Notes: a model not told the origin generated them from the sequence alone. 64,000 nucleotides of DNA from Paenibacillus sp. 37 (GCF_008386395.1 NZ_CP043762.1:479321-543320); one strand, 5' to 3'. Positions 16,252 to 25,178 are shown, counted from the stretch's first letter. Translations and numbers: made by a program.

Positions 16252-16604
16252 TGCCATGCGGAAACGACTTCGCAGCGAAAAGGTTACACCCTTTCGGTTC
16301 GTCAGATGAGCGAGTTAATTGGGTGTATTTAGGCAATTCAAAAACAATCGAGGTTTCTGGAGATTCCTGCTACTCTGCTTGCAAAAAGTAAGCCTGGAGG
16401 TCGGGCGGCTTTGCCTTGCGCACAACCGGCTTAAGAAAGCGGCAATGATGGTAAAACGCAAAGGGGACAAAGCAGGATTGAATTCTACTTCGTCCCGTTT
16501 GAGCATATCGGTGTTATTGTTCTTCACCGATATGCCGTTTAAGGGCCTTTTGGGACAGCCCCTTCTCGATAATCAAAGGAGGAATACGCCTCTTTTGTTA
16601 TTTA
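16252..16604 (+). pseudogene. C-terminal relic of an IS1182-type transposase with right end
   Basis: Rejoining two frames gives MRKRLRSEK, YTLSVRQMSE, then FKNNRGFWRFLL, KVSLEVGRLCLAHNRLKKAA, which matches the end of IS1182-family DDE transposases (FGQIKNNRGFRRF.., LAHNL.KKA). At least one frameshift and the loss of the VFGQ block show decay, and nothing upstream encodes the rest. GGGACAGCCCCTT at 16551-16563 may be the right terminal repeat, as such ends are common in this family. The family call rests on remembered motif similarity. Confidence 0.7.
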
Positions 16605-17059
16605 CATAATCAATGATATAGAGAGAACTGCGTTTTGAATCAAAAGATATGTGCCTTTCGTTTGCTCGAGAATCTATATAATTCACTTCACCTTAGCTAC
16701 AAGATTCAATCCGTTTCCCATTGAGAGCTTCCCAGTCAATAAGCTTCATTATAAAAAAATCACTATTTGCGATTGAAACGCTTTACATGATCAGCACAAG
16801 ATGGATTAATTTATAGCTCAATGTATATTAGCGTTACCGTCTTGTTCTGTGGATCCTATGGCTGCTTGACAGTAATAGTAATCGTTCCTCCGGACGGTCT
16901 CACCAGCCGCTTCGACCAGTACGGCGCTATGCTCCTATACGCCCGGCGCTGCGTCGTTGACAATATCTTTACTCTTACTTTCTAACTTCTCTAGTAAAGT
17001 TTGGTTTTCTTTGTCTGTTAATAACGTTTTTATTCATTAACTCAAAGTAGGAATTGACT
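16605..17059. other. Gene-free stretch with an isolated GC-rich patch
   Basis: No intact gene. A GC-rich island at 16880-16965 contrasts with its AT-rich surroundings; on the minus strand it reads ..SGGTITITVKQP, which may be the tail of a surface or Ig-like protein, but this is a guess. A consensus cre box lies at 16774-16787. Confidence 0.4.
16774..16787. promoter_or_regulatory. Consensus CcpA cre box without an intact target gene
   Basis: TGAAACGCTTTACA fits the cre consensus (TGWAANCGNTNNCA) at all positions. No intact catabolic gene adjoins it, so it is probably left over from a deleted sugar operon, consistent with the LacI fragment downstream at 17395. Confidence 0.5.
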
Positions 17060-17390
17060 TTAAATAAATAGGTAATGATTCGCTTGGGATGCTTGTCCAA
17101 GACAGTAACCGACACCACCAATTGTAACTTGGTCTATTAATCTTCACGCTGAATGCCCCATTAAATCCATGGACATTTGGCAAGCTACCAACTCGGCTCC
17201 TTGTGCAATGACGGACTCTATCAATTCTTCCAAATACGGAACATTATTATTAGTTCATAAGGCCACGAATAATTTTTGGACCAACACCAAGCATATTCAT
17301 TTTGGACATGCCAAGCTTCTTGCTGCCACGCGGCAGCATCATTTCAAATATTCGGCCAATCATGGTTTTGGATACAGGCTGGATCAGATG
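17060..17390 (-). pseudogene. DsrE/DsrF-like sulfur-carrier relic
   Basis: Reading leftwards, IFEMMLPRGSKKLGMSKMNM, GVGPKIIRGLM, LEELIESVIAQGAELVACQM and SMDLMG are the characteristic second half of small DsrE/F-like proteins (about 160 aa) that accompany rhodanese and CoA-disulfide reductase genes. One frame change near 17155 is needed before VTIGGVGYCLG and the stop at 17060-17062. A further in-frame break occurs near 17257 (MN/NNNVPY). The N-terminal half is missing and is replaced by LacI sequence at the 17391-17395 junction. Confidence 0.75.
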
Positions 17391-17394
17391 CTTT

Positions 17395-17637
17395 AATGAG
17401 GTTGCAGCCGGATTTATTACTGAACTAAGGAGGTCTAAATTTTCGGTTCCAGGGGACGTTGGGATCATAGGATTTGATAATACAGAGGTGGCAAACTTAA
17501 TGGATCTGACAACTATTCACTATCCTGTGGATCAGCAGTCAGAGAATGCAATTTTAATTCTGCAGAACATGCTTCATTCAACTGACAAAACATTGATTCC
17601 TCTGGAATATACTTTGATTGAAAGACTTACAACTTAG
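17395..17637 (+). pseudogene. LacI-family regulator, C-terminal fragment (copy A)
   Basis: The frame from about 17395 reads NEVAAGFITELRRSKFSVPG, then GIIGFDNTEVANLMDLTTI and the final helix to TAG at 17635-17637. This is the effector-binding C-terminus of a LacI regulator (about 80 residues). DNA is about 94% identical, by eye, to 52346-52588. No DNA-binding domain is present; the upstream neighbour is a DsrE relic in the opposite orientation. Confidence 0.85.
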
Positions 17638-17742
17638 TGATTTCAAAAATATCAAAGAAAATTTATATATAAGTGCACTCACCTAACTACATTAATTAAC
17701 CTGGCTACTTACATCGCAAAACTAAAAGCAGAACTTCCTTAC

Positions 17743-18083
17743 TTGCTTAGACCACTTTCCTATTTTGCAGCAGCCATGGGCCTAGCTTTGATCTCTATCA
17801 GTTTTGCAGGAGTTGGTTTTCAATTTTTCGCTGCTCCACCAGGAAAACCGATTTCAGGTTGGTTTGCTGATTATCCGATGTTTGAAGCTACTTTCATGTC
17901 TTTACTGATCGCCATCACAGGTGTCGGAGCCTGTATCTTCCCATTCTTCTTAAAGGAGAACCCTAATCCTAAACTGGTGAATACCCTAAAGTATTTGTGG
18001 TAATTGTTGGTGTTGTTTTCGTTGGCTTTGGCGTTTTAAATTACTTCACTCACATCGGTCTTATTGTCCTTACGATAAAATAA
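17743..18083 (+). pseudogene. Frameshifted small membrane protein
   Basis: A frame starting at or before TTG 17743 reads LRPLSYFAAAMGLALISISF, FFLKENPNPKLV and stops at 18003. The shifted frame continues VFVVIVGVVFVGFGVLNYF and THIGLIVLTIK to a stop at 18081-18083. About four hydrophobic helices result if rejoined. I do not recognise the family. The open frame extends upstream to about 17665 without a good start. The remaining 18084-18335 shows no recognisable gene. Confidence 0.5.
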
Positions 18084-18335
18084 TTTGATTCACAATTTTA
18101 TAATAATTGCTTTAACAAAAAAAATCGCTGAACTTAGTTCCTTAACGGACAAGTTTATTAAGTATACTTACAGTGCTGAACATATCGTTCCTGATCTAAA
18201 TACGTCTCCCCTCCCCGTTGATCCAGTAGACCAAACAAACTCACCCTGCTCACGATATTTGCTCATTGGTTAAACCCAGGGGTCTATTTGTAAGAGATAC
18301 ACTTCAGCGGCTTTTTCAACAAGCAATAAAAACGA

Positions 18336-19688
18336 CTATATATCATCCGAATCCACCTGCTCTATGGTTGCTGCAGGTAACCATCCTTCAAGCAATGCTC
18401 CTCCTTCCGGATGATTGCTTGCGGCAAGTTCTCCCCCGTGCTGCCTAACAATTCTTTGTGAAATGGTTAAGCCTAATCCGCTGCCACCGGTTGAACGACT
18501 TCTGGATGTTTCCCCGCGATATAAGGGTTCAAATACACGCTCAAGTTCTTCCGTAGAGAAGCCCGGCCCGGTATCGCGTATCGTAAACTTAACCTTATCA
18601 CCAACTTTGTTACATTGGACTTCGATTTCACTACCCGCAGATGTGTGTCTTACGGCATTATCCAGAAGGTTGTTCATGGCTCGCTCTAATAAATGCATAT
18701 CTCCATGGATGATGCACCAATCCGTTACATGGAACGAGATGGAAACTCCTTTCTGCCGAGCCAGAGGACCCAGACTATCAATCGAATTCCGGACGACCTG
18801 GTTAAAATCCACCGTTTCATCATGCAGTTGCGACTCTACATACTCCATTTTTGTAAAAGTGAAAAGGTCCTCTACCAAACGATCCAATTGAGCTGATTTA
18901 TCCTTGCAAACCGCCACATATTGAGCCATTTTCTCCGGAGATTGAGCGATCCCTTGCTCCAGACCATCCAAATAGCCTCGCAAAGCGAACAACGGTGTCC
19001 GTAAATCATGCGCAACAGCCGCAATGACGAATCGGCGTTCCTCTTCCAGTTCAGCCTGTTTTCGATAGGACTGCTCAAGTCCCTTGACCATAACATCGAA
19101 TCCATCGCGCACTTCAGCGATTTCAGTGACCCTGGACATGGGTAACCGAACATCCCAATCCCCTTTTGCAATTTGTCTTGCTGCATTTCCCATTTTCTCG
19201 AGTGGTTTGAGAACGAATCGCCTCATTTCCATTCCGACAACAAAGATCGCAAGCAGCAGCCCGACAAAAGCCGACATCACTTGAAATTGATTGGATTTAG
19301 GTAAGTACAGAATAACCCTTCCCAGCAACTTGCCGTCCTCGATGACGGAGAACCGCTCAGTTGATAAATTAGTGCCTCGTCGGTCAGGATTGGAACGATA
19401 AATTTCCTGATCTTCTGCAGATTGAATGAGCACATCCATCTTCGCTATACGAAGCGCGGAATACAATTGGTTTTGCCAGTCTGGATCTGACCATTGGTCT
19501 GTGTCCGATTCAATTCGCTCCGTCATTTCCGATATATTTCGTTGCAGGGTCTCGTTTTGCAGACGACCTTGTTCGAAGCTGAGTGTCTTGGTTTCCATAA
19601 AGTGCGCAGTAACAAAAAAGATCCACGGCAATAGGAGGATAAAGAAGAAGCAAAGCATAGTAAACGTACGAATGCGGAGTGACCTCAT
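18336..19688 (-). CDS. Sensor histidine kinase
   Basis: 450 aa from the ATG at 19688, with GGAGG five nt upstream and only 1 nt after the response regulator stop. Membrane helices at about 8-28 and 140-160 flank an extracytoplasmic sensor of about 110 residues. HAMP (LKPLEKMGNAARQIAKGDW), phosphoacceptor H in AAVAHDLRTPLFALRG, and an HATPase domain (NNLLDNAVRH, RDTGPGF, GGSGLGLTISQRI) follow. It pairs with the regulator at 19690-20376. The divergent operon at 20588-23423 is the closest candidate target. Confidence 0.9.
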   Translation of the reverse strand: MRSLRIRTFTMLCFFFILLLPWIFFVTAHFMETKTLSFEQGRLQNETLQRNISEMTERIESDTDQWSDPDWQNQLYSALRIAKMDVLIQSAEDQEIYRSNPDRRGTNLSTERFSVIEDGKLLGRVILYLPKSNQFQVMSAFVGLLLAIFVVGMEMRRFVLKPLEKMGNAARQIAKGDWDVRLPMSRVTEIAEVRDGFDVMVKGLEQSYRKQAELEEERRFVIAAVAHDLRTPLFALRGYLDGLEQGIAQSPEKMAQYVAVCKDKSAQLDRLVEDLFTFTKMEYVESQLHDETVDFNQVVRNSIDSLGPLARQKGVSISFHVTDWCIIHGDMHLLERAMNNLLDNAVRHTSAGSEIEVQCNKVGDKVKFTIRDTGPGFSTEELERVFEPLYRGETSRSRSTGGSGLGLTISQRIVRQHGGELAASNHPEGGALLEGWLPAATIEQVDSDDI

Positions 19689-19689
19689 A

Positions 19690-20376
19690 TTACCCTCCCT
19701 CAAAGCGATACCCTACTCCCCATACGTTGACCAGGAATAGCGGTTTATTCGGATCAGCTTCGATTTTCTCACGAAGCCGACTAAGATGGACCCGAATTGT
19801 ATGCCTGTCGCCCACCCCATCCCAAAACTTCGCTAGTAATTGTTCATAGGAGAAAACATGTCTCGGATGTTTGGCAAATAATCGCAGCAGCTCATATTCC
19901 CTGGGTGTGAGCACGATGTTATTTCCATCCACTAGTACTTCTCTTGTGGACAGGTTTAATTTAATGCGGCCGTAATCCAAGACCCTGTTATCCAATTGTT
20001 GTGGAGAAGCGGAACGCCGCATTACGGCTTTTACTCTGGCAACGATCTCACCCGGCGAAGCGGTTTTGACGATGTAATCATCGCCTCCGAGAGTAAGGCC
20101 CCGAATCTTATCCACATCATCGCTGCGAGCACTTAAGAACAGGATGGGTACATTGCTCTCCCCGCGAATCCGGCGGCAAAACTCAAATCCATTTTGTCCC
20201 GGCATCATAATGTCAAGAACAATGCAATCAACAGAGTTTTCCTTAAATATGTCCCACGCTTGGGCGGTGTCGCAAGCGGTTTTCACTTGAAAGTGGTCAT
20301 TCTCTAGAAAATCCCTTAATAGCTCAACAATATCTAGGTCATCGTCTACAACCAGAATCGTCTTTGATACGCTCAT
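19690..20376 (-). CDS. OmpR-family response regulator
   Basis: 228 aa. Receiver acids D11-D13, phosphoacceptor D55 (CIVLDIMMPGQNG). The usual lysine is in YIVKTASPGEI, where the K-P pair is replaced by K-T. DNA-binding winged helix LTPREYELLRLFAKHP with GDRHTIRVHLSRLREKIE. Start ATG has AGGTGGG upstream. It heads a two-gene operon with the kinase and is divergent from the DJ-1 operon; the 210-bp region between them is probably shared regulatory DNA. Confidence 0.92.
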   Translation of the reverse strand: MSVSKTILVVDDDLDIVELLRDFLENDHFQVKTACDTAQAWDIFKENSVDCIVLDIMMPGQNGFEFCRRIRGESNVPILFLSARSDDVDKIRGLTLGGDDYIVKTASPGEIVARVKAVMRRSASPQQLDNRVLDYGRIKLNLSTREVLVDGNNIVLTPREYELLRLFAKHPRHVFSYEQLLAKFWDGVGDRHTIRVHLSRLREKIEADPNKPLFLVNVWGVGYRFEGG

Positions 20377-20587
20377 GTTTATCCCACCTTTGCTTTCCTA
20401 GTTTATCATTTTTTTTAACAAGAACTAACGTGAGCTTATGTATTGTGATGATTTGTTTATACTTTTGTGATCTTTTTTCATCTTTGTTTGAGATATTCGT
20501 TTGGTATGCTTCTATTTGCGCACACGACCAGCCCCAACTTCGGGTGATCGTCCCGCACACCATGATAAAGGAGGTATACATATAGGG

Positions 20588-20791
20588 TTGGAAAATAACG
20601 CCTTCTCGTTCTTTCCTTTCGGGCCTTTGTTTTGTCTAACGCTGTTTTCTTTCCATGCAGTTCGAGTATATCCGATTCGTTATCGTTACAAAAATGGTCA
20701 TCAAAAGAATGACATCGCTATGATTCTGATGGCCAATGGGGAAATTGATGAGAAGGAATATCGTAAGCTGAAAGATCTTTTGACTAAATAG
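20588..20791 (+). CDS. Small membrane protein with SHOCT-like C-terminus
   Basis: 67 aa if started at TTG 20588, which lies about 12 nt after a perfect AAAGGAGGT; no ATG is available in this frame downstream of that site. One hydrophobic helix (FFPFGPLFCLTLFSF) is followed by a short basic stretch and a SHOCT-like motif, ILMANGEIDEKEYRKLKDLL. SHOCT peptides are common small membrane or regulatory proteins. It is 19 bp before the DJ-1 fusion gene and probably co-transcribed. Start choice is tentative. Confidence 0.65.
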   Translation: MENNAFSFFPFGPLFCLTLFSFHAVRVYPIRYRYKNGHQKNDIAMILMANGEIDEKEYRKLKDLLTK

Positions 20792-20810
20792 AGACAAGGA
20801 GGATTTACGG

Positions 20811-21851
20811 ATGCTTAACGTTCAAATTGTGTTGTTTGACGGCTTTGACCTTCTGGATGCGATAGCGCCTTACGAGGTCTTCTGTGCTGCAGCCATGAAT
20901 GCTGAAAATGCGTTGAACGTAGAATTGGTCACCGCCGAGGGACCAAGATCCGTGCCTAGCGGCATCAACGGGTTGAGGATTGAAGCGAGTGGCGGACTGG
21001 ACCCGGAACGAGCGGGGATCATTCTCGTACCTGGAGCGTCCGGCGACGTCGAGGGAGATGGGCCCGATTCGGTTCCGGCTATTCTGGGCCGTGCCATGGA
21101 GACCGAATTGACCGGCATGATCGAGCAGGCTCTCCAGCACAAAGACAGGATAGTCGCTACAGTCTGCGGCGGTTCACTGGTGCTTGCCATGGGAGGCCTC
21201 TTGGAAGGCAGACCTGCGGTAACGAACCATCTGGGCATGGACTTACTTGGTGCAACTGGAGCAGTTCCCATCTCGGCTCGCGTTGTGGACGACGGCAATC
21301 TGGTTACCGGCGGCGGCGTAACCTCAGGACTCGATGTAGCGCTGTATCTGGTGGAACGTGAACTTGGGCCTCGTATCGCTCACGCGGTAGAGCAGTTATT
21401 CGAATACGAACGAAGAGGCACGGTTTGGAAGAATATCGGGATAACGCCAAGCGTTAATAAACCATTGACGAGCGAAGAGCCAAACACCGTGGTGAACCAA
21501 ACAGCGATGACCCCCACGCCCCGTACCCTGCACTGCAACACCGTACAAGCATCGGTCTTCGACGGAGATTGGGATACCACCCTCGCTACGCCCGTTGGAA
21601 AGCTGGAGATCATGCTCTCAATATCGACAAGACACGGTATGATTCACGGCACGGCGATGCAAGGAGATGAAACCATTGAGTTTATGAACCCCTTGCTTGA
21701 AGATAACAAGCTGGTCTGGTCACTTCGAATCACGAAACCCATGCGCTTGAATCTCAAATTTGAAGTTGTCGTCGATGGTGATCACATGGTTGGTTTCGCT
21801 AAAGCCGGCCTCCTGCCTGCATCCAAATTAACAGGAAATCGGGTTGCCTAA
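20811..21851 (+). CDS. DJ-1/PfpI-family protein with extra C-terminal beta domain
   Basis: 346 aa. Residues 1-200 are a DJ-1/PfpI (class I glutamine amidotransferase-like) domain: VQIVLFDGFDLLDAIAPYEVF with the conserved Glu, and the nucleophile elbow ATVCGGSLVLAMGG with Cys near 119. Close relatives include isonitrile hydratase-type proteins and AraC-linked sensors. Residues 235-346 form a separate domain (DWDTTLATPVGKLEIML, NLKFEVVVDGDHMVGFAK) that resembles a small lipocalin-like beta-barrel module seen in many bacterial proteins, an unusual partner. No signal peptide. RBS is AAGGAGG. It is a paralogue of the secreted protein at 22599-23423. Confidence 0.82.
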   Translation: MLNVQIVLFDGFDLLDAIAPYEVFCAAAMNAENALNVELVTAEGPRSVPSGINGLRIEASGGLDPERAGIILVPGASGDVEGDGPDSVPAILGRAMETELTGMIEQALQHKDRIVATVCGGSLVLAMGGLLEGRPAVTNHLGMDLLGATGAVPISARVVDDGNLVTGGGVTSGLDVALYLVERELGPRIAHAVEQLFEYERRGTVWKNIGITPSVNKPLTSEEPNTVVNQTAMTPTPRTLHCNTVQASVFDGDWDTTLATPVGKLEIMLSISTRHGMIHGTAMQGDETIEFMNPLLEDNKLVWSLRITKPMRLNLKFEVVVDGDHMVGFAKAGLLPASKLTGNRVA

Positions 21852-21963
21852 TCGTAAGAAGGAAAATCCGCGGCATACACGTGCTCTGACTTCCAGATAT
21901 GTATGTCGATCGTGTTTTACCGTATTCAGAAATGAAAAATGGAGCTTCGGGAGTTGCAAATGG

Positions 21964-22602
21964 ATGAAGAAACGAAAATCGTTATATCTATTGCTAGCCT
22001 GTGTCAGCATTCTATTTATACTACACACTTTGGTGAAAAACTATTGGATCGATCCAGGTGCTTCGGGATTTTTAAGCCATAAGACCGGGCTGAAACGCGA
22101 ACTTAATCTCCCGGTTTGGCTTAATGTCATGTACATTCATGTTGCATTCGCATGTGTGGCCATGGCATCAGGACTGATTAACTTTTCGAATCGAATATTT
22201 GAAAGAAGCCGCAGGCTGCATCGCATAAACGGCTATGTATATATCCTATCCGTACTGCTGGTTGTACTAACTTCCGGATATATGGCCCCCTACGCGACAG
22301 GCGGCAAAATAAGCAGTATGGGATTCAATCTGCTGAATATGATCTGGCTGGTTATCACCATTACGGCGCTCGTTCAAATCAAGAGGAAAAGGATCATTCG
22401 ACATCGCAACTGGATGATTCGTAGTTACGTCTTTTGCTTCACTAACATGTTGATCCATCTCATTACTTCCCTGTTTCATCAGGGATTCGGGTACGTTTAC
22501 CCTACTAGCTACACCATCGGCGTTTACGGCTCGATTGCGCTGCTGCTAGTTATTCCTGAAATCATCATCAGAACAAATCGAAAGGAATGGGTATCAGGAT
22601 GA
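21964..22602 (+). CDS. DUF2306-type multi-pass membrane protein
   Basis: 212 aa from ATG 21964, chosen because the upstream frame is basic and non-hydrophobic, and GGGAG lies 11 nt before it. About six hydrophobic helices: SLYLLLACVSILFIL, LNVMYIHVAFACVAM, VYILSVLLVVLTSGY, LLNMIWLVITITALV, SYVFCFTNMLIHLI and IALLLVIPEIII. The RLHRINGYVYIL and RHRNWMIRSY motifs are those of DUF2306/cytochrome b561-like membrane proteins, whose histidines may bind haem. It overlaps the next gene as ATGA, showing coupling with the secreted DJ-1 protein. Function is not established. Confidence 0.75.
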   Translation: MKKRKSLYLLLACVSILFILHTLVKNYWIDPGASGFLSHKTGLKRELNLPVWLNVMYIHVAFACVAMASGLINFSNRIFERSRRLHRINGYVYILSVLLVVLTSGYMAPYATGGKISSMGFNLLNMIWLVITITALVQIKRKRIIRHRNWMIRSYVFCFTNMLIHLITSLFHQGFGYVYPTSYTIGVYGSIALLLVIPEIIIRTNRKEWVSG

Positions 22603-23423
22603 AAAAAATACTTAGCTTACTCACGTCGTTAACGCTCGTTCTATGTCTATTATCCCCCGCAGCAAGCGCAGAAACAAACAAGAATCCAGATCCATCCAAG
22701 GGTAAAAGCGTGCATGTACAAATCGTATTATTCGATGGGTTTGATCTGCTGGACGCATTAGCGCCATATGAAGTATTTGCTGCTGCCGGAATGTACACTG
22801 GTGGAAAAGTTACTGTAGAATTAGTATCTGCAGAAGGTAAGCGTTCGGTGCCGAGCGGGCTGAATGGACCTGCCCTCGATGCGCAAGATGTGTTAGACCC
22901 TGATCATTCCGGTATTATTGTTGTTCCTGGCGCTTCGGGGAAGCCAGCGGGGAATACCTCAGATGCTATTCCCAACATATTAAGGCAGGCCAAGGATACG
23001 GGATTAACAACGATGATGAAACAAGCTATGAATAATAAGGAAGTTACGGTGGCTACCGTGTGTGGAGGTTCATTGCTGCTGGCTATGGATGGATTGTTGA
23101 AAGACAGATATGCTGTCACCAATCAGTTAGGCATGAGTGCGTTAGGGGCTCTCGGTGCAATTCCCGTCGATGCAAGGATCGTGGAAGATGGCTCTCGTTT
23201 GGTAACTGGCGGTGGTGTTACTTCTGGACTTGATGTTGCCTTGTATTTGGTTGAGCGTGAAGTAGGACCACAGATTGAGAATGCCGTAGAGAAGTTATTC
23301 GAGTACGAGCGTAGGGGAACGGTTTGGCAAGCAAACGGCATACCGCCGATTAACTTTGGGACGAGCCAGGATACGTCTAGAAAAGAACAACCGTCTGCAC
23401 TGGAGAAAAAAGTCGAGAAGTGA
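22599..23423 (+). CDS. Secreted DJ-1/PfpI-family protein
   Basis: 274 aa from ATG 22599, overlapping the DUF2306 stop by ATGA. Residues 1-24 are a clean signal peptide (MKKILSLLTSLTLVL.., cleavage after SPAASA). The mature part is a DJ-1/PfpI domain closely similar to that at 20811-21851: VQIVLFDGFDLLDALAPYEVF and ATVCGGSLLLAMDG with the nucleophilic Cys. The C-terminal tail is short and polar, without the extra beta domain. Export of a DJ-1-fold enzyme together with a cytosolic paralogue and a membrane protein in one operon is unusual. Substrate unknown. Confidence 0.85.
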   Translation: MKKILSLLTSLTLVLCLLSPAASAETNKNPDPSKGKSVHVQIVLFDGFDLLDALAPYEVFAAAGMYTGGKVTVELVSAEGKRSVPSGLNGPALDAQDVLDPDHSGIIVVPGASGKPAGNTSDAIPNILRQAKDTGLTTMMKQAMNNKEVTVATVCGGSLLLAMDGLLKDRYAVTNQLGMSALGALGAIPVDARIVEDGSRLVTGGGVTSGLDVALYLVEREVGPQIENAVEKLFEYERRGTVWQANGIPPINFGTSQDTSRKEQPSALEKKVEK

Positions 23424-23497
23424 GGAATCGAGCATAAGTTGCAATGAAACATGTCGTTTCATCTTCTCACCTATGAAACTGAAAACAAGCCGGAATT

Positions 23498-23655
23498 TTG
23501 ACGTGACCCCTAAAAGTTAGACACGGTTATTTTGCCAGGCAATTTGCTCAATATGGGTTCGGTATTGCACCGGACTCATTTTTGATTTTACTTTCAATCG
23601 TTTTGCATGTTAGTATTCCACATATTCCCAAGGTTTTGTATAAAATGCTCTACTT
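23498..23655 (-). pseudogene. 3' relic of an IS3-family element
   Basis: On the minus strand the frame reads PWEYVEY, a stop, then HAKRLKVKSKMSPVQYRTHI and the end, matching the C-terminus of IS3-family OrfB transposases (YN.KR.K.KLKGMSPVQYRTH). TGACGTGACCCCTAAAAGTT at 23499-23518 resembles an IS3-family terminal repeat. Only the last about 45 codons remain. Confidence 0.75.
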
Positions 23656-23831
23656 TCGAATTTCTTATAGTAAAGTATTCTGATTTCATATCCTCAAAGA
23701 TTACTCCTTCACTGAATTATCATAACATTTTCCTTGGTAGGTTCGCGTTCTTGCTTCCAACCCGAAAACTGCTGTGATTGTATGCAAATTTCGGAAATGA
23801 ATTAATGGGCGAATAACCAATTATATATGTG

Positions 23832-24190
23832 CCTAATAATCGGCAATAGGAACCTGCTCTTGTCCAATACGGTAATCGGTACAGGTTCTTGTCCTCAACA
23901 GCTAGTTTCAGTCCGATATTTCGCTTTAATACCTAGCCACCCGTGTTTAACCTCTCATCGTGTCTGTTGTTTCATAACAATGTGAACACTTTCATGTATT
24001 ATGGTTCTTAATGAGATTTTAAGTGCATGTGCTCATCGTTAGTTATACATCTAATCGGCTAACGGACTATGTTCTTGTCTATCCCGGCAATCGGTACAAG
24101 TTCTTGTCCTTAGGGAACTTGTACCGATAAAATAAGAAAGCCGCTAAAATAGCGACTTCAATAGGAATATGTTCTTGTCCCTCGACAATA
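23832..24190. repeat. Complex intergenic repeat, copy A
   Basis: About 360 bp containing several GTTCTTGTCC modules (23852-23897, 24071-24080, 24101-24110, 24169-24185), a perfect 14-bp hairpin (ATCGGTACAAGTTC at 24090-24103 with its complement at 24115-24128) and the AAGCCGCTA..TAGCGACTT hairpin at 24137-24158. Its order and much of its sequence, including CAGTTTCAGTCCGATATTTC and CGTGTTTAACCTCTCAT, recur at 43184-43500. No gene is present between 23656 and 24395. Confidence 0.85.
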
Positions 24191-24395
24191 ATAAAGTTAA
24201 TAAATTTTTTTCTATTAACTCAGATTCTTACCTTAAGTACATACCTCTGTACGTTTGCTTAAACAGCATTAATTGTTCCTTAATCACATACGCTCACTAA
24301 GATGCACGTCTATCAATTAGAAAAGAAGCTCCACCTACATAAATAGGTAAAGCACAACTAATCTATTGTTCAACTGATATTCTTTATTTATAGGA

Positions 24396-25178
24396 TTAGT
24401 ACTCTAATTTTTCCCCATCTTCTGGAACTGATAACTTTGCGCCAAATCCGTGCTCTTTTGCAAAGTCTTTTAACTCTTTACGTGTTAGATAAGCATGATT
24501 AACTGCCTCCATATGGGTTGCAAACAATTCAGCTTCTGGAAGAGTTTGATGTACTTTTAGTACACCTTCTGCCCCCATAATTAACGGCCCACCAATTTCA
24601 AATTGATTGTTACCTGCGTTAATAATTACAACATCCGGCTGATATTTTTGTAGATTGTTCTCCACTTCGTCATACCAAACGGTATCACCTAATAAATATA
24701 CAGTCTTCTCACTTTCATGCTTAAAGACAACACCGCAAGCAGGACCTGATATTGCTAGCATCTCGTCAACACTTGCGTGTTTTCCATTGGTATGAGTTAA
24801 AGAAATTCCCTCAAAATGTGTCTTATCACCTATTACATAAACATTCTTAAACCCTTGCTCACGAAGTGTAGTTGCATCATCCTCATTTTGCGAAAATAAA
24901 GGAATTTGTTTATCTATTTGTTCACTTGCCGCAGGATCCCAGTGATCTGGATGCAAATGCGTTACAATCAATGCATCCACGCCTTCTAGAATTTCATTAA
25001 CTGACATTGGCAATTCAGTTATAGGATTACTCTCCAAATTTCCAGACATAGGCATCGGTGCATGTGGTGGTGCAAATGGAGGAATTTCACCTTTTTTAGA
25101 GAGCATAGGATCTACTAAAAAGATTTTTTTACCATACTTTATTTTTAACGTTGCATTCCTGATTTGCGTAATATACAT
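24396..25178 (-). CDS. MBL-fold metal-dependent hydrolase (UlaG-like)
   Basis: 260 aa. Metallo-beta-lactamase fold with the metal motif THLHPDHWD (about 93-101), a second metal aspartate in LLGDTVWYD, and a C-terminal histidine in THMEAVNH. It starts directly with the fold (MYITQIRNATLKIKYG) and has no signal peptide, so it is cytosolic. UlaG-like MBL proteins cleave lactone or phosphoester bonds, but the substrate here is unknown. The lipoprotein at 56132-57037 is a clear paralogue. It follows the UvrA2-like gene on the same strand with a 200-bp gap. Confidence 0.88.
   Translation of the reverse strand: MYITQIRNATLKIKYGKKIFLVDPMLSKKGEIPPFAPPHAPMPMSGNLESNPITELPMSVNEILEGVDALIVTHLHPDHWDPAASEQIDKQIPLFSQNEDDATTLREQGFKNVYVIGDKTHFEGISLTHTNGKHASVDEMLAISGPACGVVFKHESEKTVYLLGDTVWYDEVENNLQKYQPDVVIINAGNNQFEIGGPLIMGAEGVLKVHQTLPEAELFATHMEAVNHAYLTRKELKDFAKEHGFGAKLSVPEDGEKLEY

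Noticed and set aside
16252-16604. Intact insertion sequence
   Set aside because: Only the C-terminal end of the transposase with a frameshift and one possible terminus remain.
18170-18335. Minus-strand reading MSKYREQGEFVWSTGSTGRG as a gene start
   Set aside because: No open frame of useful length and no ribosome site; left as unassigned sequence.
23832-24190. Possible CRISPR array because of repeated GTTCTTGTCC units
   Set aside because: Units are not evenly spaced, spacers are not of constant length, and no cas gene is present.
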